64,000 bases of DNA from an uncultured Acidobacteriota bacterium (GTDB lineage Bacteria; Acidobacteriota; Terriglobia; Bryobacterales; Bryobacteraceae): the NCBI GenBank assembly GCA_902826605.1, contig CADEFM010000006.1, positions 186,001-250,000 of the forward strand. Direction: 5' to 3'. Below, in pieces: positions 34,432 through 42,687 of the stretch (position 1 is the first letter of the stretch; the number at the start of each line of letters is the position of its first letter). Under the pieces are notes generated by a model. That model was not told the DNA's origin. It ran no database searches and saw only the letters and a program-made list of their open reading frames with translations. The position numbers were made by a program, and so were the translations under genes.

Positions 34432-35210
34432 ATTCACTGGACAACAATGACGGAGAAGGCCGGTTAAGGCGCGCATATCGCGATCAGGATTTCATGGATA
34501 CCCCGCCCGCGCGGCCTTTGCGCCTGCTGGCGGAATATCTGCATCCGCAAACGCATTTTCGCCAGGAACGCATCCACGACACGGTGGTGTTCTTCGGCTC
34601 CGCGCGTTTGATGGAAATGGGACCACTCGGGCGCTATTACAACGAAGCGCGCGAGCTGGCTCGGCGCTTGACGGAATGGTCCGATGGGCTCAGCGAACCC
34701 ACGCGCCGGTTCGTCGTATGCAGTGGAGGCGGCCCTGGAATCATGGAGGCGGCAAATCGCGGCGCGCGTGACGCCGGAGGCAAAACCATAGGTCTCAACA
34801 TCGGTTTACCGTTTGAGCAGCGCCCCAACCCCTTCGTTACACCGGAGCTCAACTTTGAATTCCACTACTTCTTCATGCGCAAATTCTGGTTCGCCTACTT
34901 GGCGAAAGCGCTGATCGTGTTCCCGGGCGGCTTCGGGACGATCGATGAGCTTTCCGAAATCCTGACGCTTGTGCAGACTCAAAAGCTCCGCAAGAAGATC
35001 GTGGTCATCCTTTACGGTACTAGCTTCTGGAATGAAGTGATCAACTTTCCGGCGCTTGTTAGGCACGGAATGATCGCGCCTGAAGATCTGGAGCTATTCC
35101 AAACAGTCGACGACGTGGATTCGGCATTCACGCTGCTTAAGGAAGGTCTGACAAAGTTCTATCTCGATCCCGATCAGGAAGTGCCTGCTATCGCAAAATC
35201 GCGAGACTGA
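34428..35210 (+). CDS. LOG-family (TIGR00730-like) Rossmann-fold protein
   Basis: This 260-aa protein carries the LOG signature PGGFGTIDELSE (about residue 165) with the preceding MRKFWF, and a nucleotide-binding CSGGGPGIMEAANRGA (about 103). Known members hydrolyse nucleoside 5'-monophosphates to base plus ribose phosphate (including cytokinin activation) and are often misannotated as lysine decarboxylases. The substrate here is unknown. It is translationally coupled to lpxD by a 4-bp overlap. Confidence 0.9.
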   Translation: MNSLDNNDGEGRLRRAYRDQDFMDTPPARPLRLLAEYLHPQTHFRQERIHDTVVFFGSARLMEMGPLGRYYNEARELARRLTEWSDGLSEPTRRFVVCSGGGPGIMEAANRGARDAGGKTIGLNIGLPFEQRPNPFVTPELNFEFHYFFMRKFWFAYLAKALIVFPGGFGTIDELSEILTLVQTQKLRKKIVVILYGTSFWNEVINFPALVRHGMIAPEDLELFQTVDDVDSAFTLLKEGLTKFYLDPDQEVPAIAKSRD

Positions 35211-35239
35211 GCCGCCCAAGAATGCAACCCGAGGGAGTT

Positions 35240-36364
35240 TCAAAGTGCGACTTCTTCACGTCGGGCAAACGTTGCACGGAAAACGTTGAGGAAGTGCGGA
35301 TGACGCAGAACTCCAATGCCATTGGTTAGAAGCCGCACGGCCAGCGGTTCGTCGCCGATCCACTGTGTCAGAGACCGTGCGATGCCGTCATCACCCAGGT
35401 AGAATGCGCGGTCGCTCCAGCGTCGCCATCCGTAAGCGTGGTCATCTTGGTCGCCAAGAATCTCTTGCAGGCTTTCCAGAATACGAACAGCCAATGGTTC
35501 GCAATACTGCTTAGTGATGAGCACGTTGCTGAAGCCTTGGCGAATCTCTTCCACGAATTCGGAAAATGTCGAAGCGTCGGTTAGATTCAGAAGAGTATTC
35601 GCTTCGCGCGCGTGCCGGTCGCCTCCCGAGATCAGCGGTTTGCCAAAGCGTTGCGCGAGATCGAAGACCGTGCGATTTTCCTGCCATGGACGCAGGCCAT
35701 TCAGTTCGAATGCGTGCAAATAAGGGCGATATGCACCGGCAAAACGCCGCGCGGTTTCCCGGTGCGCGGCCTCTCCAATGCCGGCTTCATCCCAATTGGC
35801 ATGATTGAAGACCACCAACACATCGCGCTGCGTGGTTAAGTTCTCGAAAATGTCCCGCAAGGGTTTTCCGTTGCCGCCTGTAAATTCTTCCAGATCGTGC
35901 ATGATGGCACGGGCGCGCTCCGCCGGAAGGTTGTGCACGCCGATATGGAAAAACGTGCCGCCGTAGGGGACGGTCCATTCGACCGAAACCGGCGCGTCGC
36001 AGCATGATTCCAGCAGGTGCAGCGACATCGGCGCTTCGATGTCGTCATGGTCGGACAGGGAGACCAGCGGCTTTAAATCAAAGTGATCGGCGATCTGGCC
36101 CGTCTCGATCGCCCAAGCCTGATGCGCCGACATCGGGGGCGTCCACCACGCTCGCTGCAGATCCAGGGCGACGCCAGCGGTCGCGCGGTAACGCGCCTCC
36201 CCGCGTTCCAGAGCCAGGCGCACCGGCAATATCCGCTTGGCCAGGCGGTAGACGAAGCCCAGGCTTTCCTTCGAGTGCAGAGTGTGGCTGTGAAGGGACA
36301 CGCCCGTTCGGAAGTGCCGCGAAGGAGACATCTCGGATTCGAAGTAGATTCGGGTATGGCTCAT
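35240..36364 (-). CDS. PHP-domain metal-dependent phosphoesterase-like protein
   Basis: From the ATG at 36364, preceded by a strong AGGAGG, this is a 374-aa protein. PHP metal ligands are visible: HSHTLHSKES near residue 27, SLSDHDDIEAP (about 130), VFNHANWDE (about 210) and SGGDRH (about 270). It probably hydrolyses a phosphoester in the cytoplasm; I cannot name the substrate. The C-terminal third (LGDQDDHAYGWRRWSDRAFY onward) is outside the PHP core and is unrecognised. It is convergent with the LOG-family gene (29-bp gap). Confidence 0.82.
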   Translation of the reverse strand: MSHTRIYFESEMSPSRHFRTGVSLHSHTLHSKESLGFVYRLAKRILPVRLALERGEARYRATAGVALDLQRAWWTPPMSAHQAWAIETGQIADHFDLKPLVSLSDHDDIEAPMSLHLLESCCDAPVSVEWTVPYGGTFFHIGVHNLPAERARAIMHDLEEFTGGNGKPLRDIFENLTTQRDVLVVFNHANWDEAGIGEAAHRETARRFAGAYRPYLHAFELNGLRPWQENRTVFDLAQRFGKPLISGGDRHAREANTLLNLTDASTFSEFVEEIRQGFSNVLITKQYCEPLAVRILESLQEILGDQDDHAYGWRRWSDRAFYLGDDGIARSLTQWIGDEPLAVRLLTNGIGVLRHPHFLNVFRATFARREEVAL

Positions 36365-36747
36365 GGCCCTCCTCCTGTGGGGGCAAGATGGAAATCCCCT
36401 TAGATCCAGCATCGGAGCATGGTCTTACTGCTTCATCTCACTTCGATGACAGATTGATAAAACGTTTCTAATAGATTTTGTTTCGATCCGCGCCGCAGGG
36501 TGTTTTAGCAGGCAAATCTGGGAACTAGCCGGATGGGTGACGGCGCGGCAGCGGGGTTGGCTTTCGTTGAGGCTTTTTGCGTGCTCTTGCATAGGTGGCA
36601 GGGGCAATGCGCAAAGGAAGGGGCCGATGGTGCATTCATGCTATCCATTGGACGATACGCGAGTCTCATTGGGGTGAAGGGCTGGTAACTGCCACGTGAA
36701 AATGACTGCCCGAGGATTGAGATTGCGGGCTGCGGTAGGATAGCATC
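36365..36747. other. Divergent intergenic region
   Basis: About 380 bp separate the PHP gene from the PEGA-repeat gene. It must hold both promoters and the strong AGGAGG of the PHP gene (about 36370-36378). A minus-strand frame ending at 36505 could encode a 44-49-residue Cys-rich peptide (HCPCHLC), but it has no clear ribosome site and I do not call it. I see no RNA gene or repeat. Confidence 0.4.
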
Positions 36748-39081
36748 GTGGGGCAGGAAAACCCGAATCCGCTCGAAGAACTCGCTCAACTGGGCCGCCA
36801 GGTAAATCAGGCCGCCACGATGGAAGTATTAAAGCCCATCTTCGCGCGGCTGGATCAGCTTGTGCGTTTGCATCCTGGCGATCTGGATGTGCAAATCGCC
36901 GTCGACGATCTGAAGGCTAAGGTCGTAGATCGCGGAAAAGCTCTGCGGGAAGCGAATACGTCGTCCACCGCGACGCCAACTCCGGAGCGTGTTGATCGGC
37001 AGGCGCCAATTGCTGTCGAGCCTCCAACGGCCGCCCCGCCTCTAGCCACCACCAAAACCATCGCGACTCCCACCGCGCGGCGGGCTCATCAACCGGTGCG
37101 ATGGAAGCAACCCCTGTTCGTGGGGATTGCCATAGGGCTGCTTATCCTGATCGCCTTCGCCGGATTTCTGGTGAACCAGGCCCGCAAGCGGAATCTGGCG
37201 CGCGCACCAGTGCCGCTGCAGATCGCAACGGTGCCCACCGGAGCGTCCATCCGCGTAAACAGCGAGCCGCAATGCACCGCCGATTGCCGTGTCTCGTTGC
37301 CCCCTGGCGACTATCAAGTGACCGCTTTTCTGGAAGGCTACGAACCCGCGGCCGTCAACACCACGATCGTCGCCGGCAAGCCTGGGACGCTGAATTTAAC
37401 GCTGCAACCCGCGCCGCAATCCATCCGTGTGCTTACGGATCTACCGCAGGGAAACGTGTCGTTGGACGGCCAGCCTCCGGCAAACTTGCAGGACGGACAG
37501 TTCGTCTTCGAACAAGTTCCAGCCGGCATGCATACTCTCGCGCTCACGTCGAAAACCGGGACGGCCACGGTGAACGTGGAGGTCGCCGATGGGCGGAAAC
37601 CCGTTGTTTCTGGACCCATCGAGGTGAAGAATCTGATGGCCGTCTTGGTCTCGACGGCCGGCGGCAGTGCGCGCGTCGTCACCAGTGGCGGGCCGCTGAA
37701 GTTGGCTCTGAATGGACAACCGCAACCGGATGCGACCGCCGAAGGTGTCGATCTCACCGGCTATCAACCGGGCGTCGCGGAGCTTGTGCTAGGGGAGGGG
37801 AAAGACCAGCGCAATGTAAAAGAGACCTTCGGCCCCGCGCCCGCCCTGACGGTTTTTCTCAAGTCCGATCTCAACATCGGAACGTTGATTGTTTCGACAG
37901 GCGAAGACGACGCGCGGATCTTCGTCAACAACAAGGAGTATCCGCGCCGCACGCAACGCGGCCAGGCGCGCATTCCCGCGATCGGCAGCGTGAATGTGCG
38001 CGTCGCCAAAGATGGCTATGAGCCCGTCGCGCCGCAGATCGCCGAAGTCAAGAAAGGCTCCGAAGTTCGTCTGGAGTTCAAGCTGCAACCGCTGCCTCGC
38101 ATGGCCGTTCTGCAGATTCGTGGCGGCACCCCCGGCGCCGTAGTAGTGCTGGATCAGCAGCCCATCGGCGTGATCGGTGGGGATGGAGCATTCAACGACA
38201 ACGCCGTCCCTCCCGGAGATCACGGAATCGAACTGCGACGGGAGCAGTACATGCCCCGGCGGGTCACCCGGGCTTTTAGGGCTGGACAAACCGTCGCGCT
38301 GTCCGGCGCGGAAGCCACCTTGACGCCCGCGATGGGAACTATTAGGATCTCGCGAACGCCCGCCGATGCCGCCGTCACGTATCGTCGTCCAGAGGAAACC
38401 ACGCCGCGTGAAATCCCCGGAAATCAATTCGAACTGCCTCCGGGCATGTATGTCTTCACTGCCCGCGCACCCGGATTCTCCGAAAAGTCCGAACGCGTGC
38501 AGGTCAACGTCGGAGAAACCCAACCAGTCGAGATTGCGTTAACACGCGTGGTGGCAGCCGCGCCTCCTCCGCCTCAGGCCCCAAGAGTCGCTGGTATGAC
38601 GGAGTTCGAAAATCCTTCGGCCTGGACGCAGCAGGGTTCCTTGTGGTCGCACCGTGGGGGCGGATTCATTCCGTTTAAGCTCACGCCCAACGGCGTGTTT
38701 ACCTTCACGGTGGAACTTCTGCGCGGCGGTAATCTGTTCCGTGGCGGCCGTATTCGCTGGGTTTTTCAGTACGTGGACTCCAAGAATTACACGTTGTTCG
38801 AACTGGACCGCAAGACGCTATCGGCGAAGGTGATTGTTGACGGTAAAACACTGGAGCGAGGGAAGTACGAACACAGCCTGAGCGAAAAAGAGCGTACCTA
38901 CACCATTCAAATTGATTCGCGCCGCGAACACCTCGTCACCAAAGTGATGACTGCAGGCCAGTGGAAAACCGTGGATAGTTGGGATGAACAGGACCGCGAT
39001 TTCACCGCCGGAAAATTTGGTTTTCTGGTGCAGGGCAATGACGAAATCGGACTAACCGACTTCAAGTTCGCGCCGAGGTAA
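36748..39081 (+). CDS. PEGA-repeat membrane protein with C-terminal jelly-roll-like domain
   Basis: This 777-aa protein starts at GTG. Residues 1-110 are a cytoplasmic helical and proline/threonine-rich segment. One membrane helix (about 124-143, LFVGIAIGLLILIAFAGFLV) places the rest outside the cytoplasm. Several PEGA-type beta repeats follow, for example VPTGASIRVN...LPPGDYQVTAFLEGYEP (about 160-205) and TPADAAVTYRR...LPPGMYVFTARAPGFSE (about 535-575). The last 180 residues (from about 615, FENPSAWTQQGSLWSHRGGG) resemble a concanavalin/DUF1080-like sandwich. PEGA repeats are thought to bind envelope surface structures. It is 1 bp from the deacetylase gene and probably works with it. Confidence 0.8.
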   Translation: MGQENPNPLEELAQLGRQVNQAATMEVLKPIFARLDQLVRLHPGDLDVQIAVDDLKAKVVDRGKALREANTSSTATPTPERVDRQAPIAVEPPTAAPPLATTKTIATPTARRAHQPVRWKQPLFVGIAIGLLILIAFAGFLVNQARKRNLARAPVPLQIATVPTGASIRVNSEPQCTADCRVSLPPGDYQVTAFLEGYEPAAVNTTIVAGKPGTLNLTLQPAPQSIRVLTDLPQGNVSLDGQPPANLQDGQFVFEQVPAGMHTLALTSKTGTATVNVEVADGRKPVVSGPIEVKNLMAVLVSTAGGSARVVTSGGPLKLALNGQPQPDATAEGVDLTGYQPGVAELVLGEGKDQRNVKETFGPAPALTVFLKSDLNIGTLIVSTGEDDARIFVNNKEYPRRTQRGQARIPAIGSVNVRVAKDGYEPVAPQIAEVKKGSEVRLEFKLQPLPRMAVLQIRGGTPGAVVVLDQQPIGVIGGDGAFNDNAVPPGDHGIELRREQYMPRRVTRAFRAGQTVALSGAEATLTPAMGTIRISRTPADAAVTYRRPEETTPREIPGNQFELPPGMYVFTARAPGFSEKSERVQVNVGETQPVEIALTRVVAAAPPPPQAPRVAGMTEFENPSAWTQQGSLWSHRGGGFIPFKLTPNGVFTFTVELLRGGNLFRGGRIRWVFQYVDSKNYTLFELDRKTLSAKVIVDGKTLERGKYEHSLSEKERTYTIQIDSRREHLVTKVMTAGQWKTVDSWDEQDRDFTAGKFGFLVQGNDEIGLTDFKFAPR

Positions 39082-39082
39082 C

Positions 39083-39799
39083 ATGCCGGATTCTGCGCGA
39101 TTAGGCGCGGCTTCACTGGGTTTGCTGGCAGCGGGGGGACTTCTGGCTTACGCCACGCGTGGGCGTTCCTCGGCTGTATTCGGACCTTCCGTGTACCATG
39201 GCGACCGCGCGCGCAACGCCCTCGCCCTCACTTTCGACGATGGCCCCAGCGAATCCACTCCCGCTTTGCTGGACCTGTTGGAGCGACACAAAGCCCGCGC
39301 TACATTTTTCATGTGCGGAAAGAACGTCGAGCGGCTTCCGCGTATCGCGCGTCTGGTTGCCGAGGCCGGTCACGAAATTGGCAATCACAGCGACACCCAC
39401 CCTCGTTTCGATTTTTGTTCCGCCACGTTGATTGAGCAAGAACTGGCAGCCGCGCAAGAAAAGATCGCGCAACACACCGGGGTGACGCCAAAGTATTTTC
39501 GCGCGCCCTATGGGGTCCGTTGGTTCGGTCTGCGAAGCGCGCAGAAGAGGCTTGGCCTGCTGGGTGTGATGTGGACCATCATTGCCCGCGACTGGAAATG
39601 GTCCGCCGAACGCGTTTCCAGCCTGTTGTTGGAGCGCTGCGGCAACGGCGATGTGGTGTGTCTGCACGACGGCCGGACCCTTGCGCCCGCGCCCGATATT
39701 CGCGCGACCCTCGAAGCCGTTCGCGTCATCCTGCCCCGGCTGCAGCAAAAAGGTTTGCGATTCGAGACAATGAGCGAGATCCTATGTCCCCTCAAGTGA
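39083..39799 (+). CDS. NodB-type polysaccharide deacetylase
   Basis: This 238-aa protein has an N-terminal hydrophobic signal or anchor (LGAASLGLLAAGGLLAYA). It has a full NodB catalytic set: TFDDGPSE with the base Asp and metal Asp (about residue 52), GNHSDTHPR with both metal His (about 98), FRAPYG (about 137) and CLHDG (about 192). It should remove N-acetyl groups from a GlcNAc polymer, peptidoglycan or an oligosaccharide. It starts 1 bp after the PEGA gene, and its 3' end overlaps the acyl carrier protein gene by 16 bp. Confidence 0.92.
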   Translation: MPDSARLGAASLGLLAAGGLLAYATRGRSSAVFGPSVYHGDRARNALALTFDDGPSESTPALLDLLERHKARATFFMCGKNVERLPRIARLVAEAGHEIGNHSDTHPRFDFCSATLIEQELAAAQEKIAQHTGVTPKYFRAPYGVRWFGLRSAQKRLGLLGVMWTIIARDWKWSAERVSSLLLERCGNGDVVCLHDGRTLAPAPDIRATLEAVRVILPRLQQKGLRFETMSEILCPLK

Positions 39800-40053
39800 T
39801 CGAACGAGTCGCCCTTGTCATCGCCAACACCCAGCACATTCCTTCCGAATCGGTTACCATCGACAAGACCTTCGAGGAATTGAAGATCGATTCGCTCGAC
39901 GGCATGAACATCCTTTTCGCTATCGAAAGTGAATTCGATGTCAGCATTCCCGACGACCGCGCGCCGGCCATCCGCTCCGTTCGGGAGATGGTGGAAGGCA
40001 TTGAGACGCTGCTGGCCGCCAAGTCGCATGCGCCCGCGGCGCCAGGGACCTAG
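39784..40053 (+). CDS. Acyl carrier protein
   Basis: This 89-aa ACP begins at the ATG at 39784, within the end of the deacetylase gene. The phosphopantetheine serine is in FEELKIDSLDGMNILFAIES (about residue 37). Helices before and after fit the four-helix ACP fold. It is not in a fatty-acid fab cluster: the neighbours are a NodB-like deacetylase and a ketosynthase, so it is probably a dedicated carrier like NodF. The TAG stop overlaps or abuts the ketosynthase start. Confidence 0.92.
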   Translation: MSPQVIERVALVIANTQHIPSESVTIDKTFEELKIDSLDGMNILFAIESEFDVSIPDDRAPAIRSVREMVEGIETLLAAKSHAPAAPGT

Positions 40054-40055
40054 TG

Positions 40056-41276
40056 ATGCGGCGCGTGGCGGTGACCGGCATCGGTGTGATCGCCGCCCCC
40101 GGACGCACGCGGCCGGAGTTCTGGCAATCGTTACTGTGCGGGAAAAGCGCCATACGCCCCATGACCCTCGTACCCTCGGGATCGCTGCGCTTTCCTAACG
40201 CCGCCGAAGTTCCGGAATATCGAGCCGAAAATTATTTTGAACTCAAGGATGCCGATATGCTGGATCGCTTCGCGCAGTTCGCCCTAATCGCCGCGCGCGA
40301 AGCCATCGCCGATGCGTCTCTTCAGATGACGCCCGAACTCCGCGCTCGCACCGGCATCGTCACCGGCACCTCCACCGGCGGGCAGACCAGCGAGGACGAA
40401 CAATTTCACGCGCTCTACGCTCAGGGACAAACGCGTATTCATCCGTTGACCATTGCAAAAACGATGACAAATGCAGGCTCCAGCGCCATAGCGCGTGAAT
40501 ACGGAATCATGGGGCCGTCGTACACTCTGTCAACCGCGTGCTCGTCGGCCAATCATGCCATCGGTCACGCGTTTTGGATGGTTCGCAGCGGTGCAGTCGA
40601 GCTGGCCATCGCCGGCGGCTCGGAAGCGCCGTTTTCACTGGGATTCTTGAAAGCATGGGAGGCCATGCGCATCGTTGCGCCCGATACGTGCCGCCCTTTC
40701 TCGAAAGATCGCAGGGGCCTGATACTCGGAGAGGGCGCCGCAATGCTGGTGCTTGAGCCGCTCGAACGGGCCCGAGCGCGTGGAGCGCGTGTGTGGGGAG
40801 AAGTAGCCGGCTTCGGCATGTCCTCGGATGCACATCATCTCACGCAGCCGCTCATGGAAGGCGCGGCTCTGGCGATGCGCGCGGCGCTTCAGGACGCCGG
40901 AATGCCTCCGGAAGCCGTGCGGTATATTAACGCTCACGGTACCGGCACTCTTGCCAATGACGCTACGGAGACTGCGGCCATCCGCGAAGTCTTCGGGCCG
41001 CACGCCGGAAAGCTGCTGGTGAGCTCCACGAAGTCCATGCACGGACACGCCCTAGGCGCGGCCGGGGCGGTGGAGGCCGCAGCGACGCTCATGGCGCTCC
41101 ATGAAAGCATGTTCCCGCCTACCGCGAATTATTCCGAAGCCGACCCCGCTTGTGATCTAGATGTGATCCCAAACCTGGCGCGCCGTGGCGTTGACGTGGA
41201 ATGTGCACTGTCCAACTCCTTCGCGTTCGGCGGTTTGAACGCCGTCCTCGCCTTTCGCCGCGGTTCCGCCTGCTAA
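40056..41276 (+). CDS. Beta-ketoacyl-ACP synthase (FabF/NodE-like)
   Basis: This condensing enzyme of about 406 residues has the full Cys-His-His triad: LSTACSSANHAIG (about residue 165), NAHGTGTLAND (about 295) and KSMHGHALGAAGAVEA (about 330). It should elongate an acyl chain held on the adjacent ACP. Starts at 40053 (GTG) and 40056 (ATG) are both possible; I prefer ATG. No ketoreductase, dehydratase or acyltransferase is encoded nearby, so it must borrow these from general fatty-acid synthesis. It is followed by an MFS gene after 12 bp. Confidence 0.92.
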   Translation: MRRVAVTGIGVIAAPGRTRPEFWQSLLCGKSAIRPMTLVPSGSLRFPNAAEVPEYRAENYFELKDADMLDRFAQFALIAAREAIADASLQMTPELRARTGIVTGTSTGGQTSEDEQFHALYAQGQTRIHPLTIAKTMTNAGSSAIAREYGIMGPSYTLSTACSSANHAIGHAFWMVRSGAVELAIAGGSEAPFSLGFLKAWEAMRIVAPDTCRPFSKDRRGLILGEGAAMLVLEPLERARARGARVWGEVAGFGMSSDAHHLTQPLMEGAALAMRAALQDAGMPPEAVRYINAHGTGTLANDATETAAIREVFGPHAGKLLVSSTKSMHGHALGAAGAVEAAATLMALHESMFPPTANYSEADPACDLDVIPNLARRGVDVECALSNSFAFGGLNAVLAFRRGSAC

Positions 41277-41288
41277 GATTGACAGTTC

Positions 41289-42533
41289 GTGCGCTGGCTC
41301 CCTGTTATTTCCTGGCTTCCAGTTATTTCAATGATGCTGGTCTCCGTGATCAGCTACATCGACCGGAATACGCTGGCCCTGCTTGCACCCACCATTTTGC
41401 GGGAAACAGGCCTCTCCGCCGAGCAATATGGTTTCGTTATTTCGGCGTTCTCCATCGCCTACATGATCGGAAACCCAGTGTGGGGTTTCATACTGGACCG
41501 CGTCGGCGTCCGGCGTGGCATGTTGGTATCCGTCTCCGTTTGGACACTGGCGTCGGTGAGCCATGTATTTGCGACGGGCTTCGGAGGTTTGGCCGCCGCG
41601 CGAGCCGTGCTGGGATTCGGAGAGGGTGCCACCTTTCCTGGCTCCATGCAAACCGCCATGCGAACTCTGCCTCCGGAACAGCGTTCGCGCGGCATCGCGG
41701 TTTCTTATAGCGGTGGATCTTTGGGAGCCATCATCACGCCGCTGATCATGACCCCGGTGGCGGCCGCGTGGGGCTGGCGCGGGGCGTTTTGGTTTACCGG
41801 AGCCATCGGCGCGATGTGGCTTCTGCAATGGACGCTCTTGTCGCGCCGTGAGGACCTGGCACGGCCCGCGCCTCCCGAGCCTGCGGCAATTCCGACACCC
41901 GCTTCGGGTGGACCGCACTGGACCCATGCCCGCACGTGGGCCTTCATCGCTGCGTACTCACTGGGAGCGGTGCCTCTGGGTTTCGGGCTTTATCAGACGT
42001 CGCTCTATCTCAGCGCTGTGCTGCATCAAAGTCAGACTCAGATCGGCGCGGTGCTATGGATTCCGCCTTTGGGATGGGAAGCGGGATACTTTTTTTGGGG
42101 CTGGGCCACCGACCGTTACACGCGCGGCGGCGCGGACCTGCGCGCCATCGGCCGCATGTTCTTGTTGTGTACTGTCCTCAGTCTGCCGCTGGGTCTGGCG
42201 CCGCGCATTCATTCCTTGGCGTTGACTATGGCGCTCTTGTTCTTTGCCATGTTTATAGCAGCCGGCTTTATCATTGGCAGCCTCGCGTACGCGAACAGTT
42301 ACTATTCCAGAGCGCATTCTGGCTTAATCGCGGGGCTTTCGGCGGGGAGCTGGTCCGCCGTTGTGGCCGTGGTGATGCCGGGATTCGGATGGCTGTTCGA
42401 CCGGGGCCATTACGCGCCCGCGTTTGAGGTCGCGTGTCTGTTTCCAGTGGCTGGATATTTGCTTTGGCGCTGGCTTAACGCCGCGGCTGCTCAAGTAAGG
42501 GAATCGCCCCACCCATCCTACAAAATTGCCTGA
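41289..42533 (+). CDS. Major facilitator superfamily transporter, ACS (anion:cation symporter) type
   Basis: This 414-aa protein with 12 membrane segments starts at GTG. It resembles the ACS group that carries hexuronates, glucarate and other organic anions: YIDRNTLALLAPTILRETGL in the first helix and loop, GFILDRVGVRRGM as motif A, and AARAVLGFGEGATFPGSMQT in TM4. The last gene of the deacetylase-ACP-ketosynthase run, 12 bp downstream, it may move a substrate or product of that set. Confidence 0.85.
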   Translation: MRWLPVISWLPVISMMLVSVISYIDRNTLALLAPTILRETGLSAEQYGFVISAFSIAYMIGNPVWGFILDRVGVRRGMLVSVSVWTLASVSHVFATGFGGLAAARAVLGFGEGATFPGSMQTAMRTLPPEQRSRGIAVSYSGGSLGAIITPLIMTPVAAAWGWRGAFWFTGAIGAMWLLQWTLLSRREDLARPAPPEPAAIPTPASGGPHWTHARTWAFIAAYSLGAVPLGFGLYQTSLYLSAVLHQSQTQIGAVLWIPPLGWEAGYFFWGWATDRYTRGGADLRAIGRMFLLCTVLSLPLGLAPRIHSLALTMALLFFAMFIAAGFIIGSLAYANSYYSRAHSGLIAGLSAGSWSAVVAVVMPGFGWLFDRGHYAPAFEVACLFPVAGYLLWRWLNAAAAQVRESPHPSYKIA

Positions 42534-42595
42534 TTCGTCCCATTTTTATCGAAAATCGGGCCGCACTGTGGCATTCTACTGGTGAGCGGCCGTTA

Positions 42596-42609
42596 GATGC
42601 GTAAGCATC
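42596..42609. repeat. Small GNRA-type hairpin after the MFS gene
   Basis: GATGC (42596-42600), GTAA loop and GCATC (42605-42609) form a perfect 5-bp hairpin between the converging MFS and phosphohexomutase genes. No T-run follows, so its role as a terminator is uncertain. Confidence 0.3.
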
Positions 42610-42687
42610 GAAATCAGTCCCCGGGGCCGATTCGGAGGACGGTCTGGTGTGTTCCCTGTCCGTCAGGCGGCCGCTTTACGAATTCCG

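Noticed and set aside
36505..36648. Minus-strand small Cys-rich peptide (HCPCHLC) upstream of the PEGA gene
   Set aside because: It lacks a convincing ribosome site and homology signal, and it lies where promoters of two divergent genes are expected.
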